In this document: positions 1 to 6,559 of the stretch, one piece after another | Numbering within the stretch: position 1 is the stretch's first letter | Layout: every line of letters begins with the position of its first letter | Assembly (NCBI GenBank): GCA_030374735.1 | Contig: JASCIV010000323.1 | Span: 1-24,489 of the forward strand | Length of the DNA stretch: 24,489 bases | Reading direction: 5' to 3' | Source of the DNA: Gracilaria caudata | Taxonomy: Eukaryota > Rhodophyta > Florideophyceae > Gracilariales > Gracilariaceae | Position numbers and translations under genes: made by a program | Notes under the pieces: model-generated | What the model saw: only the letters and a program-made list of their open reading frames with translations | Databases searched by the model: none | What the model was told of the DNA's origin: nothing

Positions 1-13
1 AGGTCTCCGAGGG

Positions 14-36
14 CCCCCCCCCCCCCCCCCCCCCCC
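14..36. repeat. (C)23 homopolymer run
   Basis: Twenty-three consecutive C residues, flanked by GGG on the left and TC on the right, about 105 bases before the first ATG of the following gene. The complementary strand is a G23 run that could form a quadruplex. The true length may differ because such runs are hard to sequence. Confidence 0.9.
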
Positions 37-142
37 TCAAAGCGCCGAGCGCTCTGCACATGTGAGCGTCACGGCACGAGGCTGCACTTTGTGCGTGGCT
101 TGCGCCTTTGGTTGTTGAGTGAGCGTGCAGAGCTTGCGTGGC

Positions 143-1078
143 ATGGCGGGCGACAGCGACGACGAGTGGGGCTTTGCCGCCGGCGGTGGAGGCGGTGGCG
201 GCGGTGGTGGATATGAGCGTGGGGCGGATAGACGACGAAAAGGACGGCGTCATGAACGAGAGCCCGACTCCGAGTCTTCCGATGACGGTCGTGAACGACG
301 TCATCACCACGCATCCTCTCGAAAAAAGCGGCGACGAGAGCGTTGGACGGAATCCTCGTCGTTGAGCTCGTTCTTCGGACGCGCGCACAGAAAGAAGGAC
401 GATAAACATCATCGCGCTGACAGACAGCGCGCGCGCGAGAAGGAGAACCGCAAGAAGAACAGGGGCAAGCGTGGTCGCAAACGGGCGGTGGAGTTTGCGG
501 ACGAACCGTCGCGATGGGGAAGTGGTTCGCAGTCGGAGTCACGCGATAAGTGGTTCGGTGGCGCTTCTGACAGGCGCGGCGATAAGAAGGAAAGGAAGCA
601 AAAGAAGGGGAAACGACGACGTGACGCGTGGGGTGCGGCGGGGGAAACGTGGGAGGCGGGCGGCGACAAGTGGGGGACGGCGGCTGAGGACTGGGGCGAC
701 AAGCGTGGGAGTGAGGAATGGGGTGACAGGCATCGGGGCGGTGGTTCTGAGCGACGTGGCAAGAAAGGCGGAGGCAAACGGAGGCGTCATCGTGATGGCC
801 ATGGTGATGGAGATGGCTTCTGGAAGCGCGGTGACAGATGGGACGTGGGAACGAAGGGTTACAGTGAAGCGTCCAGCTCGACGTGGCCTCGACGGGCGCG
901 GAGACAAAACTCAAGCAGGACGGCGCTGGCGACGGCGGGGTCGTTTGACGCGGAGGTAGAGGAGGCCAGACTGGCGCGGTGGATGAGTCACAGCGAGAAA
1001 AGAAAGAGGAGGAAGAAGAAGAAGAGGAAGAAGAAGGGCGGTGGGTTTTTGTGGTTGTTCACCGCTTGCTTCAAATGA
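143..1078 (+). CDS. basic, low-complexity protein with Gly run and [DE]xWG motifs, unknown function
   Basis: An intact 311-residue reading frame whose first ATG is at 143; I do not recognise the family. It opens with an acidic stretch and a run of about ten glycines, followed by Arg/Lys/Asp/Glu/Ser-rich sequence with many short basic clusters. Roughly residues 180-220 hold spaced tryptophan motifs (AWG, KWG, DWG, EWG) between acidic and basic residues. Near the end is a run of about twenty mostly Lys/Arg residues, then three glycines and a short hydrophobic tail containing FLWLF and a cysteine three residues from the stop. The basic clusters would suit nuclear localisation or RNA binding. The basic run plus aromatic tail could instead be a membrane-contact end. 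Both readings are inference. Low complexity makes the coding call less certain than for its neighbours, but the long frame and a plausible ATG support it. Confidence 0.6.
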   Translation: MAGDSDDEWGFAAGGGGGGGGGGYERGADRRRKGRRHEREPDSESSDDGRERRHHHASSRKKRRRERWTESSSLSSFFGRAHRKKDDKHHRADRQRAREKENRKKNRGKRGRKRAVEFADEPSRWGSGSQSESRDKWFGGASDRRGDKKERKQKKGKRRRDAWGAAGETWEAGGDKWGTAAEDWGDKRGSEEWGDRHRGGGSERRGKKGGGKRRRHRDGHGDGDGFWKRGDRWDVGTKGYSEASSSTWPRRARRQNSSRTALATAGSFDAEVEEARLARWMSHSEKRKRRKKKKRKKKGGGFLWLFTACFK

Positions 1079-1169
1079 GGAATACAGCGCGCACGTACAG
1101 TATCTGTTAGATTATAAGAGGGGGTTTGACAATAAGGTGACTTACTCGACGAGATCTCCATGTGCGCGC

Positions 1170-1176
1170 CAAAAAA
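1170..1176 (-). terminator. oligo-T RNA polymerase III terminator of tRNA-Glu(UUC)
   Basis: A run of six T residues on the minus strand (A run at 1171-1176 on plus) begins about 19 bases after the 3' end of the tRNA gene, the expected place for a Pol III terminator. Confidence 0.6.
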
Positions 1177-1194
1177 GGGAGTCTCATACGCGCG

Positions 1195-1282
1195 CTTCCC
1201 GTGCGGGGCTTGAACCCGCGATCTTCCCGGTGAAAGCGGGACATCCTCGGTGGGGCGCGCGCAACCACTAGACCAACGGGAA
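1195..1282 (-). tRNA. trnE-UUC: tRNA-Glu (anticodon UUC) with extra 15 nt in the D loop
   Basis: On the minus strand the sequence folds as a tRNA. The acceptor strands TTCCCGT and ACGGGAA pair fully, with discriminator G. The T arm is GCGGG/CCCGC around TTCAAGC. The anticodon arm is TCCCG/CGGGA around loop CTTTCAC, giving anticodon UUC (Glu). The gene is 88 nt, but 73 would be normal. The excess lies in the D loop: after TAGTGGTT come 15 bases (1248-1262, GC-rich) before AGGAT. The second tRNA-Glu in this window has the uninterrupted TAGTGGTTAGGAT. The simplest reading is a small intron in the D loop, as described for ectopic tRNA introns in cyanidiophyte red algae. Whether it is removed cannot be seen here. 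Confidence 0.9.
1248..1262 (-). other. putative ectopic D-loop intron of tRNA-Glu(UUC)
   Basis: Fifteen bases interrupt the D loop between the conserved GTGGTT and AGGAT. Removing exactly these restores the loop seen in the tRNA-Glu(CUC) at 13977-14048. The insert contains a CCAC that could pair with GTGG of the 5' exon, but I could not draw a full bulge-helix-bulge in so short a segment. It may instead be an unspliced enlarged loop. Confidence 0.6.
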
Positions 1283-1500
1283 CACGCTCGCGTCCAGTGA
1301 GCATAGATCAGCACATATTTAATTCATAGATCGCGTAGATCGCCAATGATATGTACATCGTGAACACGGCTGGTGGGCATGATCCTTCTCCTACGAGTGT
1401 AGGCAAGTTCACTGCCGCTGTGGTGCGTGAAGTTGAAGCGTTTCGGTCCCTGAGTAACAAAACTGCGCGCATTTTACTGAGCAAGAAGAAAAAAGCGGTG

Positions 1501-2862
1501 CTACCGTGGTGCGGCAGACGCGCCGCGCATCGAAGGCGGCTGCGACGGAGGCGGAGGCGGTGGCGGCGGTGGTGGTGATGGGGGAGGTGGAGGTATTCCA
1601 TGGTACCGTTGTACATGTGCATTCACGCCATGCACATGACGCGCATTGGAATACAACGCCGTCTGCGAGCCAGAGACAAGCGCCGCGGGTGCTGCGGCTG
1701 AATGAATGCCCATTTCATGCACGGACGGCGCCAACACGCCCATGGGGTACGCGTACTGATGGTGATACGACGCGGCGTAGTTGGGCGGCAGCGGCGGCGG
1801 CGGTGGTGGCGGCATGTACACATACACGGACGGTTGTTGCGCGTACAGATGAAAGCCGTACGGCGATTGCGCGCCGCCGCTGGCGTATTGATTATGCATG
1901 GCGTTACTATACGGCGAATGCATCTTGGGCACCGAGTCGTACGCGCTCTGCTGCGACTGTGACACCGTGGGCGCCTTCTCGCGTCGTTCCGTGACGCGCG
2001 TCGGTTGCGAGGCAGCTGTCGGTTGAGATGGGCGCGAGTGTGAGTTATTCGTCTCGGCCGCTATGGTTCCCGGTAACGTCCATTCACACATCTCCACGGG
2101 CGCGGTGGAATCGCGCACTCCAATCGGGTCCGTAAACGATTCCCTCCGCGACTGCGACGAGCGCGCCGGACTGTTTGGCGCCGAGTTTCGCGACGCGCGC
2201 GGCGACAAAGCGCCGGCGTCGCGCGGCTGCTGAAACGCGCGCATGCGGCGTCGAAACGCATCCAGTTCGAGCGCATAGCGTTGGTGAGCATCGATCGAAA
2301 GCAAATGATGAAGCGGCATGCGCAGTTGATGCGCCACAAAGTGCGACAGATGAAACTCCGCCTCGCGCCGCTCGCGCAGTCGGTATGCGCGACGCACGGT
2401 GCGTTGCCAGTCGGAGCGCGTGGGCTCGCGCATGAGCTGCTCGTGCGGGTGACGCAACGTGCCCGGTAACAACGCCTCGAACTGCGCAAACTCGCGCGTG
2501 AGCTGTGGCGGCGCGTCCAACAACAACGCGCGCAGCGTGTTGAGAGAGAGCGGACGAAGGATGCGTCGCACGTGCGCGCTGTTTTCCAGGTTGCACGTTT
2601 GACGCAGGTACGCGCGCATGCTGTGCAGCGTTTCGAGCGCGCGCAGCGCGTCGCGCGGACGGTACGACGCGGCGGGAAGCGAGGAGCGACGGTGAAGCGC
2701 GGAGGGCGGCTGAGAGGACGGGTGCGCGTCGTGGAGCGGCGGCGGCGTGGGCGGCGGACGTAGGATGGAGGGCGGCGCCATTGGCGGCTGTGGCGAGGTG
2801 CGCTCGGGCAGCGTGAAGCGTACCTTCTTGGGCGGCTTCAGCGGCGACGATGGCGCGGACAT
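1501..2862 (-). CDS. proline-rich protein with candidate PP1-docking motif, unknown function
   Basis: A 453-residue frame; the ATG at 2862 is chosen because the open frame upstream of it is a compositionally biased Arg/Pro stretch without coding character. Residues 1-65 are rich in Pro and Ser and contain KKVRF (residues 12-16), which fits the RVxF-type docking motif for protein phosphatase 1. Residues about 70-215 look like an ordered, mostly helical region rich in Leu, Arg and His that I do not recognise. The rest is Ser/Gln/Pro/Tyr/Met-rich and ends in two polyproline blocks, one of about eight prolines and one of ten, typical of profilin, WW or SH3 ligands. A scaffold or regulatory subunit is possible; the function is unassigned. 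It is transcribed divergently from the gene at 3929. Confidence 0.65.
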   Translation of the reverse strand: MSAPSSPLKPPKKVRFTLPERTSPQPPMAPPSILRPPPTPPPLHDAHPSSQPPSALHRRSSLPAASYRPRDALRALETLHSMRAYLRQTCNLENSAHVRRILRPLSLNTLRALLLDAPPQLTREFAQFEALLPGTLRHPHEQLMREPTRSDWQRTVRRAYRLRERREAEFHLSHFVAHQLRMPLHHLLSIDAHQRYALELDAFRRRMRAFQQPRDAGALSPRASRNSAPNSPARSSQSRRESFTDPIGVRDSTAPVEMCEWTLPGTIAAETNNSHSRPSQPTAASQPTRVTERREKAPTVSQSQQSAYDSVPKMHSPYSNAMHNQYASGGAQSPYGFHLYAQQPSVYVYMPPPPPPPLPPNYAASYHHQYAYPMGVLAPSVHEMGIHSAAAPAALVSGSQTALYSNARHVHGVNAHVQRYHGIPPPPPSPPPPPPPPPPSQPPSMRGASAAPR

Positions 2863-3232
2863 GGTGCGAGGGCGCGCGCGCGCGGCGGGAGCGGGGAGCT
2901 GCGTGGCGAACGGTTCTGCACGCGTGCGTGGGCGGCGGCGGCGGCGTGCGGCGCGTTTTGTTTTTGGTGGACGTGTGTGTGGGACGTGTGTGTTGTGTGC
3001 GCGCGCGGGGGCCGGGCGTGGGTGGCGCGGTGCATGGCAGGATGCGCAGTTGGGGCCGGCGCGCTTGCTGCGGTGGGCCACGTTGCGCGCGCGCTATGAC
3101 GCGGCGCGCCTGCCGCTCCAACGCGGGCTTGTGGAACGACGCGCGTCGAGCGGCTTGGCGCGCCGTGCTGCGCGCTGCGAGCGTCGGGCGGCGTGCTGTC
3201 GCCGCCGCGCTGTGGCGCTTCCAAAGCGCTTT

Positions 3233-3252
3233 GCGCGCGCGCGCGCGCGCGC
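3233..3252. repeat. (GC)10 dinucleotide tract
   Basis: Ten uninterrupted GC units, an alternating purine-pyrimidine tract able to adopt Z-DNA, located in a divergent intergenic region. Confidence 0.9.
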
Positions 3253-3837
3253 TTCCCACGCCGCTCGCACCACGCGCGAGGCCGCGAGGCCGCCAGGTCG
3301 CGCGTGCGCGCCAGCACCTCGGCGCGCTCGAGCACAGCCGTGGCAGCCTGCGTCGCACGCAGCGGTGGCACGTCACGTGGCCACGCTCGCGTCAGCCCTT
3401 TAGCCCATTCCGCGTTCGCCACTCGTTCGCCGCCTTTTTCGCTTCGAGCGCAGCGCGCAGCACTGGCGGCGCAGCGAGCGAGCGCCAGCACGCACGCGCA
3501 CGCACAAACAGCACACAGAAAAAAGAAAGGCGCACACGGCTCCATCAACATGTGATGTTGCCGTTCATCTCGCACGCGTCGCGCGCACGCTCTCGCAGGG
3601 CGCGTAGCAACACGCTCGCGCGGCGCGCGTCACCGCCGCGAGCTGCGCCACACGCCGGTGTGCGCTATAGCAGTGTGCGCGCGCAATGCGCGTCCAATGC
3701 GCCATGAGCACGTAATCACGGCGTGCGGTGCAACAGCCGTCGCCGCGCGCTGCCACAGCTGCGCGGCGCGTGCCCCGTTGCTCGTTTGGCTTACGGCCGT
3801 TTGCGCGTACCGGCTCGCTTTCGGCTCTGCTCTCCTG

Positions 3838-3846
3838 CTTATAAGC
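3838..3846 (+). promoter_or_regulatory. TATA-like element upstream of the WQPER gene
   Basis: CTTATAAGC stands out as an AT-rich core within very GC-rich DNA, about 85 bases before the ATG at 3929, which is a reasonable core-promoter distance. Assigned by position and motif only. Confidence 0.35.
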
Positions 3847-3862
3847 GCGCGCGCGCGCGCGC
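3845..3862. repeat. (GC)9 dinucleotide tract
   Basis: Nine GC units directly abutting the TATA-like element and about 65 bases before the start codon of the WQPER gene. This is a second potential Z-DNA tract in the same spacer. Confidence 0.9.
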
Positions 3863-3928
3863 TGACGCCATGCTGCGCTCTCGCGTTTGTGCTGTATCGA
3901 CAGCGTCGAGTGCAGCGCAACCTCACAC

Positions 3929-4684
3929 ATGGCGGCGTACAACGTTGCGTTTTCGAGTAACCCGCATTTCTCGTACAACAAGTTTGCTCAGCCCAAGGTG
4001 GGCATTCTTCGCTACCATGGCGGCGCACCGCGCGCAAACCGTTTGTCCTTTGGCGCCGCGCACGGTCGGCCGCGGCGAGTGTTGTTTTCGTCGCGCCGTG
4101 CCGTAAGCCCGTTCTGGTACAACGAGCAATCGCGAAGCGACGGCAGAATCGCACGCACCGCGTTTGAGGTGTTTGACGATCGCCACGTGCGTCCCAGGTC
4201 CGCATCCCCAAAGCCGAGGCGCGCCGCGCCAAAGCGCACCAGAACTCGTCATCGTTCTCCGTCACCACTGCCAACACGCACACATGACTCGGACATGGCA
4301 GCGCGCGAACGCCGCCGTCGCAAAGCGGACGTATGGAACGAATCGCCGTGCACAAGCGACGATGAGCAGTGGCCGCACGACTGCCAACATGCGCGCTGGG
4401 AAAAGGAATGGCAGCCCGAGCGGTGGCAGCCCGAGCTGTGGCAGCCTGAGCGGTGGCAGCCTGAGCGGTGGCAGCCTGAGCGGTGGCAGCCCGAGCGGCG
4501 GCAGCCCGAGCGGCGGCAGCCCGAGCGGCAGCAAGAGCGCGCGCGCCGTCGGGACCGCCGCCGACGCTCAGAGGAGAGAGGGGCGCGCCGAGCCGCGCGA
4601 AAACATGCCGAGTGCGAGCGCTGCGCCAGGCTGGCCGAGCAGCGCCGCGCGGAGCGCCGTGCGCGACGCCGCTCCGAGCGTTAG
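3929..4684 (+). CDS. WQPER pentapeptide-repeat protein, unknown function
   Basis: A 251-residue frame starting at the ATG at 3929 (CACACATGGC). No known domain is recognised. Residues 1-90 look ordered, with aromatic residues and a YNVAFSSN...FSYNKF-like start. Residues 90-155 are Arg/Ser/Pro-rich. Residues 161-200 are eight pentapeptide units, mainly WQPER with variants WQPEL and RQPER. The C-terminal 50 residues are Arg/Glu-rich, probably helical, with a CERCARL stretch. The repeats are encoded by near-identical 15-bp units, so the array is recent or homogenised. The region after the stop contains a good 3' splice-site-like sequence (4696-4720), so an alternative C-terminus cannot be excluded. 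Confidence 0.7.
   Translation: MAAYNVAFSSNPHFSYNKFAQPKVGILRYHGGAPRANRLSFGAAHGRPRRVLFSSRRAVSPFWYNEQSRSDGRIARTAFEVFDDRHVRPRSASPKPRRAAPKRTRTRHRSPSPLPTRTHDSDMAARERRRRKADVWNESPCTSDDEQWPHDCQHARWEKEWQPERWQPELWQPERWQPERWQPERWQPERRQPERRQPERQQERARRRDRRRRSEERGARRAARKHAECERCARLAEQRRAERRARRRSER
4409..4528 (+). repeat. 15-bp coding tandem repeat, 8 units
   Basis: Eight in-frame 15-bp units of the form TGGCAGCC(C/T)GAGCGG encode W/R-Q-P-E-R/L. A ninth, degenerate unit follows. Units differ by only one or two bases, mostly a silent C/T and a T-to-C change that turns Trp into Arg in the last units. Confidence 0.95.
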
Positions 4685-5089
4685 CTCGTCAAGCGCCTAA
4701 CTGTTGCTCTTTCTTTTGTAGTTGCTCTAGTAAATCTGCCGCCGCCATGATGGCGCACAGATGGTGCCGCAGGCGCTTGTACAAGACGTGTGTATCATCT
4801 ACACGCAACTAGCGGCGCGGCGTGTAGCGCACCGCGGCCTGGCGCGTGTTGCGTGTTGAACGATCAGGAACGTTATCTACCTGCACCTCGTCACGGCGCC
4901 GCGTGACGAGGCGTAGCCCACAGTCGCGCCACGCTGGTCGTGCCCCACGTGGCACTCGCCGCTACACAACACCCCGCGCCAACTCTTCCCTGCGCCACCG
5001 CCCGCACCCATCCCGCACCGCCGCCACCCGCGCCGTTGCTTCTCTCCGCGCCGCCCATCGCGCGCCGCAGCAGCGCCGCGTCTTCCACC
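4685..5089. other. intergenic region before LCB1 with an unresolved protein-like segment
   Basis: This 405-base gap must contain the LCB1 promoter and leader. Three signals overlap. On plus, a CTAAC followed by a pyrimidine run and TAG (4696-4720) resembles a 3' splice site. Also on plus, a small ORF (4747-4812) begins in the context GCCGCCGCCATG. On minus, a 39-codon open segment (4689-4808) translates to protein-like sequence. They cannot all be real; no gene is assigned. Confidence 0.5.
4689..4808 (-). other. protein-like open segment, possible terminal exon of an unannotated minus-strand gene
   Basis: After a TAG at 4809-4811 the minus strand stays open for 39 codons and ends at TGA. The conceptual peptide includes DDTHVLYKRLRHHL and then an Ala/Leu/Glu/Gln/Lys-rich stretch, LLEQLQKKEQQ, typical of coiled coil. 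The same frame before the TAG is also open for about 50 codons back to another TAG near 4963. It reads like protein (DEVQVDNVPDRSTRN), but has no ATG. A 72-base GTAGAT...CGCTAG interval (4809-4880) could be a frame-keeping intron joining the two parts. No start codon was found, so this may be a chance open frame or a decayed gene. Confidence 0.3.
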
Positions 5090-6559
5090 ATGCCATCGTC
5101 CCAGTTTGCGCTCTTCCAAGCGCTATCGTCGCACCTGTACTTCACCCCGTCCGCCGAAACCTACTACCGCGTCATCGAGACGCTGTTCTTCCTGCTCATT
5201 CTGTACCTCGCGCTCACGCGCGCCTACCTGCCCTGGAAGCTGCGTCACACCGTGCCGCCCACCGCCGCCGCGTCCAAGCTCGCGTCGTGGCGACCGGCGC
5301 CGCTAGCCGCGCCCCTTCCGCACGCCGTGCGCCACAAGCTGCCGCTGGACGTCAACATCGTCGCCGTGCAAGGCGCCACCGTCACCATCGACACCTCCGC
5401 CGCCGCCGCCGCCGACGCCGCGAGTCAACATGAGCTTGCGTCTGTTTTCAACTTTGCGACGCACGACTTTCTGGGTCTGCATTCTAGTCAGCGCGTCAAG
5501 GACGCCGCTCGAGCCGCCATGCGCGATTATGGATGCGGCGCGTGTGGGCCGCGTGGGTTTTATGGCACCACCGATCTTCATTTGCAATGCGAGCATCAGG
5601 TTGCCAACTTTTGTCGTTCGTCAAATGCCATTTTGTATTCGTTTGGCGCCGCCACTTCCAACTCCACCATCCCGGCGTTCTGCAAGCGCGGCGATATTGT
5701 AGTCGTCGATCGTCACATCAATTTTGCGCTCTACTCGGGCGTCAAGCTGTCGCGCGCCAATATGATCACTTTTGAGCATAATGACATGCATAGTTTGGAG
5801 GCTGCGTTGAGCGGTGTGTGCGATAAGTTTCGGGACAAGGGTTTGGTGCAGAGAAGGTTCATTATTGTGGAGGCCATCTACGCCAACTCGGGACATGTGG
5901 CGCCTTTAGATCGTATTGTGGCGTTGAAGAACAAGTATAAGTTTCGATTGTTGTTGGATGAGAGTTTTTCCATTGGAGTGTTGGGGAACAGTGGACGGGG
6001 CGCGTTGGAACAGTTTGGTGTACAGCGAAATGATGTGGAGATTTGTACCGCTGATTTGGGCAATGCCATTGCTTCTGTGGGCGGTTTTTGTGTGGGAAAT
6101 GAAGAGGTGGTGGAACATCAACGTCTGTCCGGAGCTGGCTATTGTTTCTCGGCCTCTCAGCCGCCGTTTCTGGCCGCTGCTGCCACCGCCGCGCTTTCCG
6201 TCGTCGAGCAAGAGGGAGAGTCGCTTGTGTCTCGCCTTCGAAGCAACGTGAAGCTCATGAAATCGCTGTTGGATGCGGTCGAATTGAAGAAAGCAGGCTG
6301 GTATATCGATGGTGATCAACTTTCACCGCTGTTGTTTGCGAGACGATTTGATGATGACGCCGATGCAAGCTTGTTCACGGACGTGCAGAAACGCTGTTTG
6401 GACGATGGCATTTTGGTTTCACGCCCTGTTTATTGTGACGATGAGCTGAGTGTTCCGAAGCATGCGGTGAAGATTACCGTTTCGGCCATTCATTCGGAAC
6501 AGATGATTCGCAATGCGGCGGAGGTCCTCTTGCGTCATTTACTTCATGCTCGCGATTGA
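5090..6559 (+). CDS. LCB1: serine palmitoyltransferase subunit 1 (LCB1/SPTLC1)
   Basis: This is the non-catalytic but essential subunit of serine palmitoyltransferase, which condenses serine with palmitoyl-CoA in the first step of sphingolipid synthesis at the ER. The 489-residue product is close to the usual size. The ATG at 5090 (CCACCATGCC) is the first in frame. One N-terminal membrane segment (about 29-47) is followed by the alpha-oxoamine synthase fold. Clear family signatures are YGCGACGPRGFYG (148-159), where Cys152 aligns with the cysteine in the CGPRG motif of human SPTLC1, LLLDESFSIGVLG (287-299), and NAIASVGGFCVG (325-336). In the last motif the PLP-binding lysine of LCB2 is absent, which identifies LCB1. 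LCB2 is not in this window. Third-codon positions are strongly C/G at the 5' end and more mixed towards the 3' end. Confidence 0.96.
   Translation: MPSSQFALFQALSSHLYFTPSAETYYRVIETLFFLLILYLALTRAYLPWKLRHTVPPTAAASKLASWRPAPLAAPLPHAVRHKLPLDVNIVAVQGATVTIDTSAAAAADAASQHELASVFNFATHDFLGLHSSQRVKDAARAAMRDYGCGACGPRGFYGTTDLHLQCEHQVANFCRSSNAILYSFGAATSNSTIPAFCKRGDIVVVDRHINFALYSGVKLSRANMITFEHNDMHSLEAALSGVCDKFRDKGLVQRRFIIVEAIYANSGHVAPLDRIVALKNKYKFRLLLDESFSIGVLGNSGRGALEQFGVQRNDVEICTADLGNAIASVGGFCVGNEEVVEHQRLSGAGYCFSASQPPFLAAAATAALSVVEQEGESLVSRLRSNVKLMKSLLDAVELKKAGWYIDGDQLSPLLFARRFDDDADASLFTDVQKRCLDDGILVSRPVYCDDELSVPKHAVKITVSAIHSEQMIRNAAEVLLRHLLHARD

Larger units (their letters stand above)
2863..3928. other. 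1.07-kb divergent intergenic region, extremely GC/CpG rich
   Basis: No gene is supported here. The long open frames on both strands are Arg/Ala-rich by-products of CGC/GCG composition and lack credible starts. The region holds two long alternating GC tracts (3233-3252 and 3845-3862), a TATA-like TTATAAG at 3839-3845, and a perfect short inverted repeat CAACAT-GTG-ATGTTG at 3546-3560. It must contain the promoters of both flanking genes. Confidence 0.6.

Noticed and set aside
1351..1578. 75-codon plus-strand frame starting MYIVNTAGG
   Set aside because: The second half is antisense to the polyproline end of the gene at 1501-2862; the first part alone has no recognisable features and no splice signals.
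2850..3707. Long open frames on both strands in the 2863-3928 spacer
   Set aside because: They are Arg/Ala-dominated, overlap on both strands, lack domain-like segments and most lack ATG starts. They reflect the CGC/GCG-rich composition.
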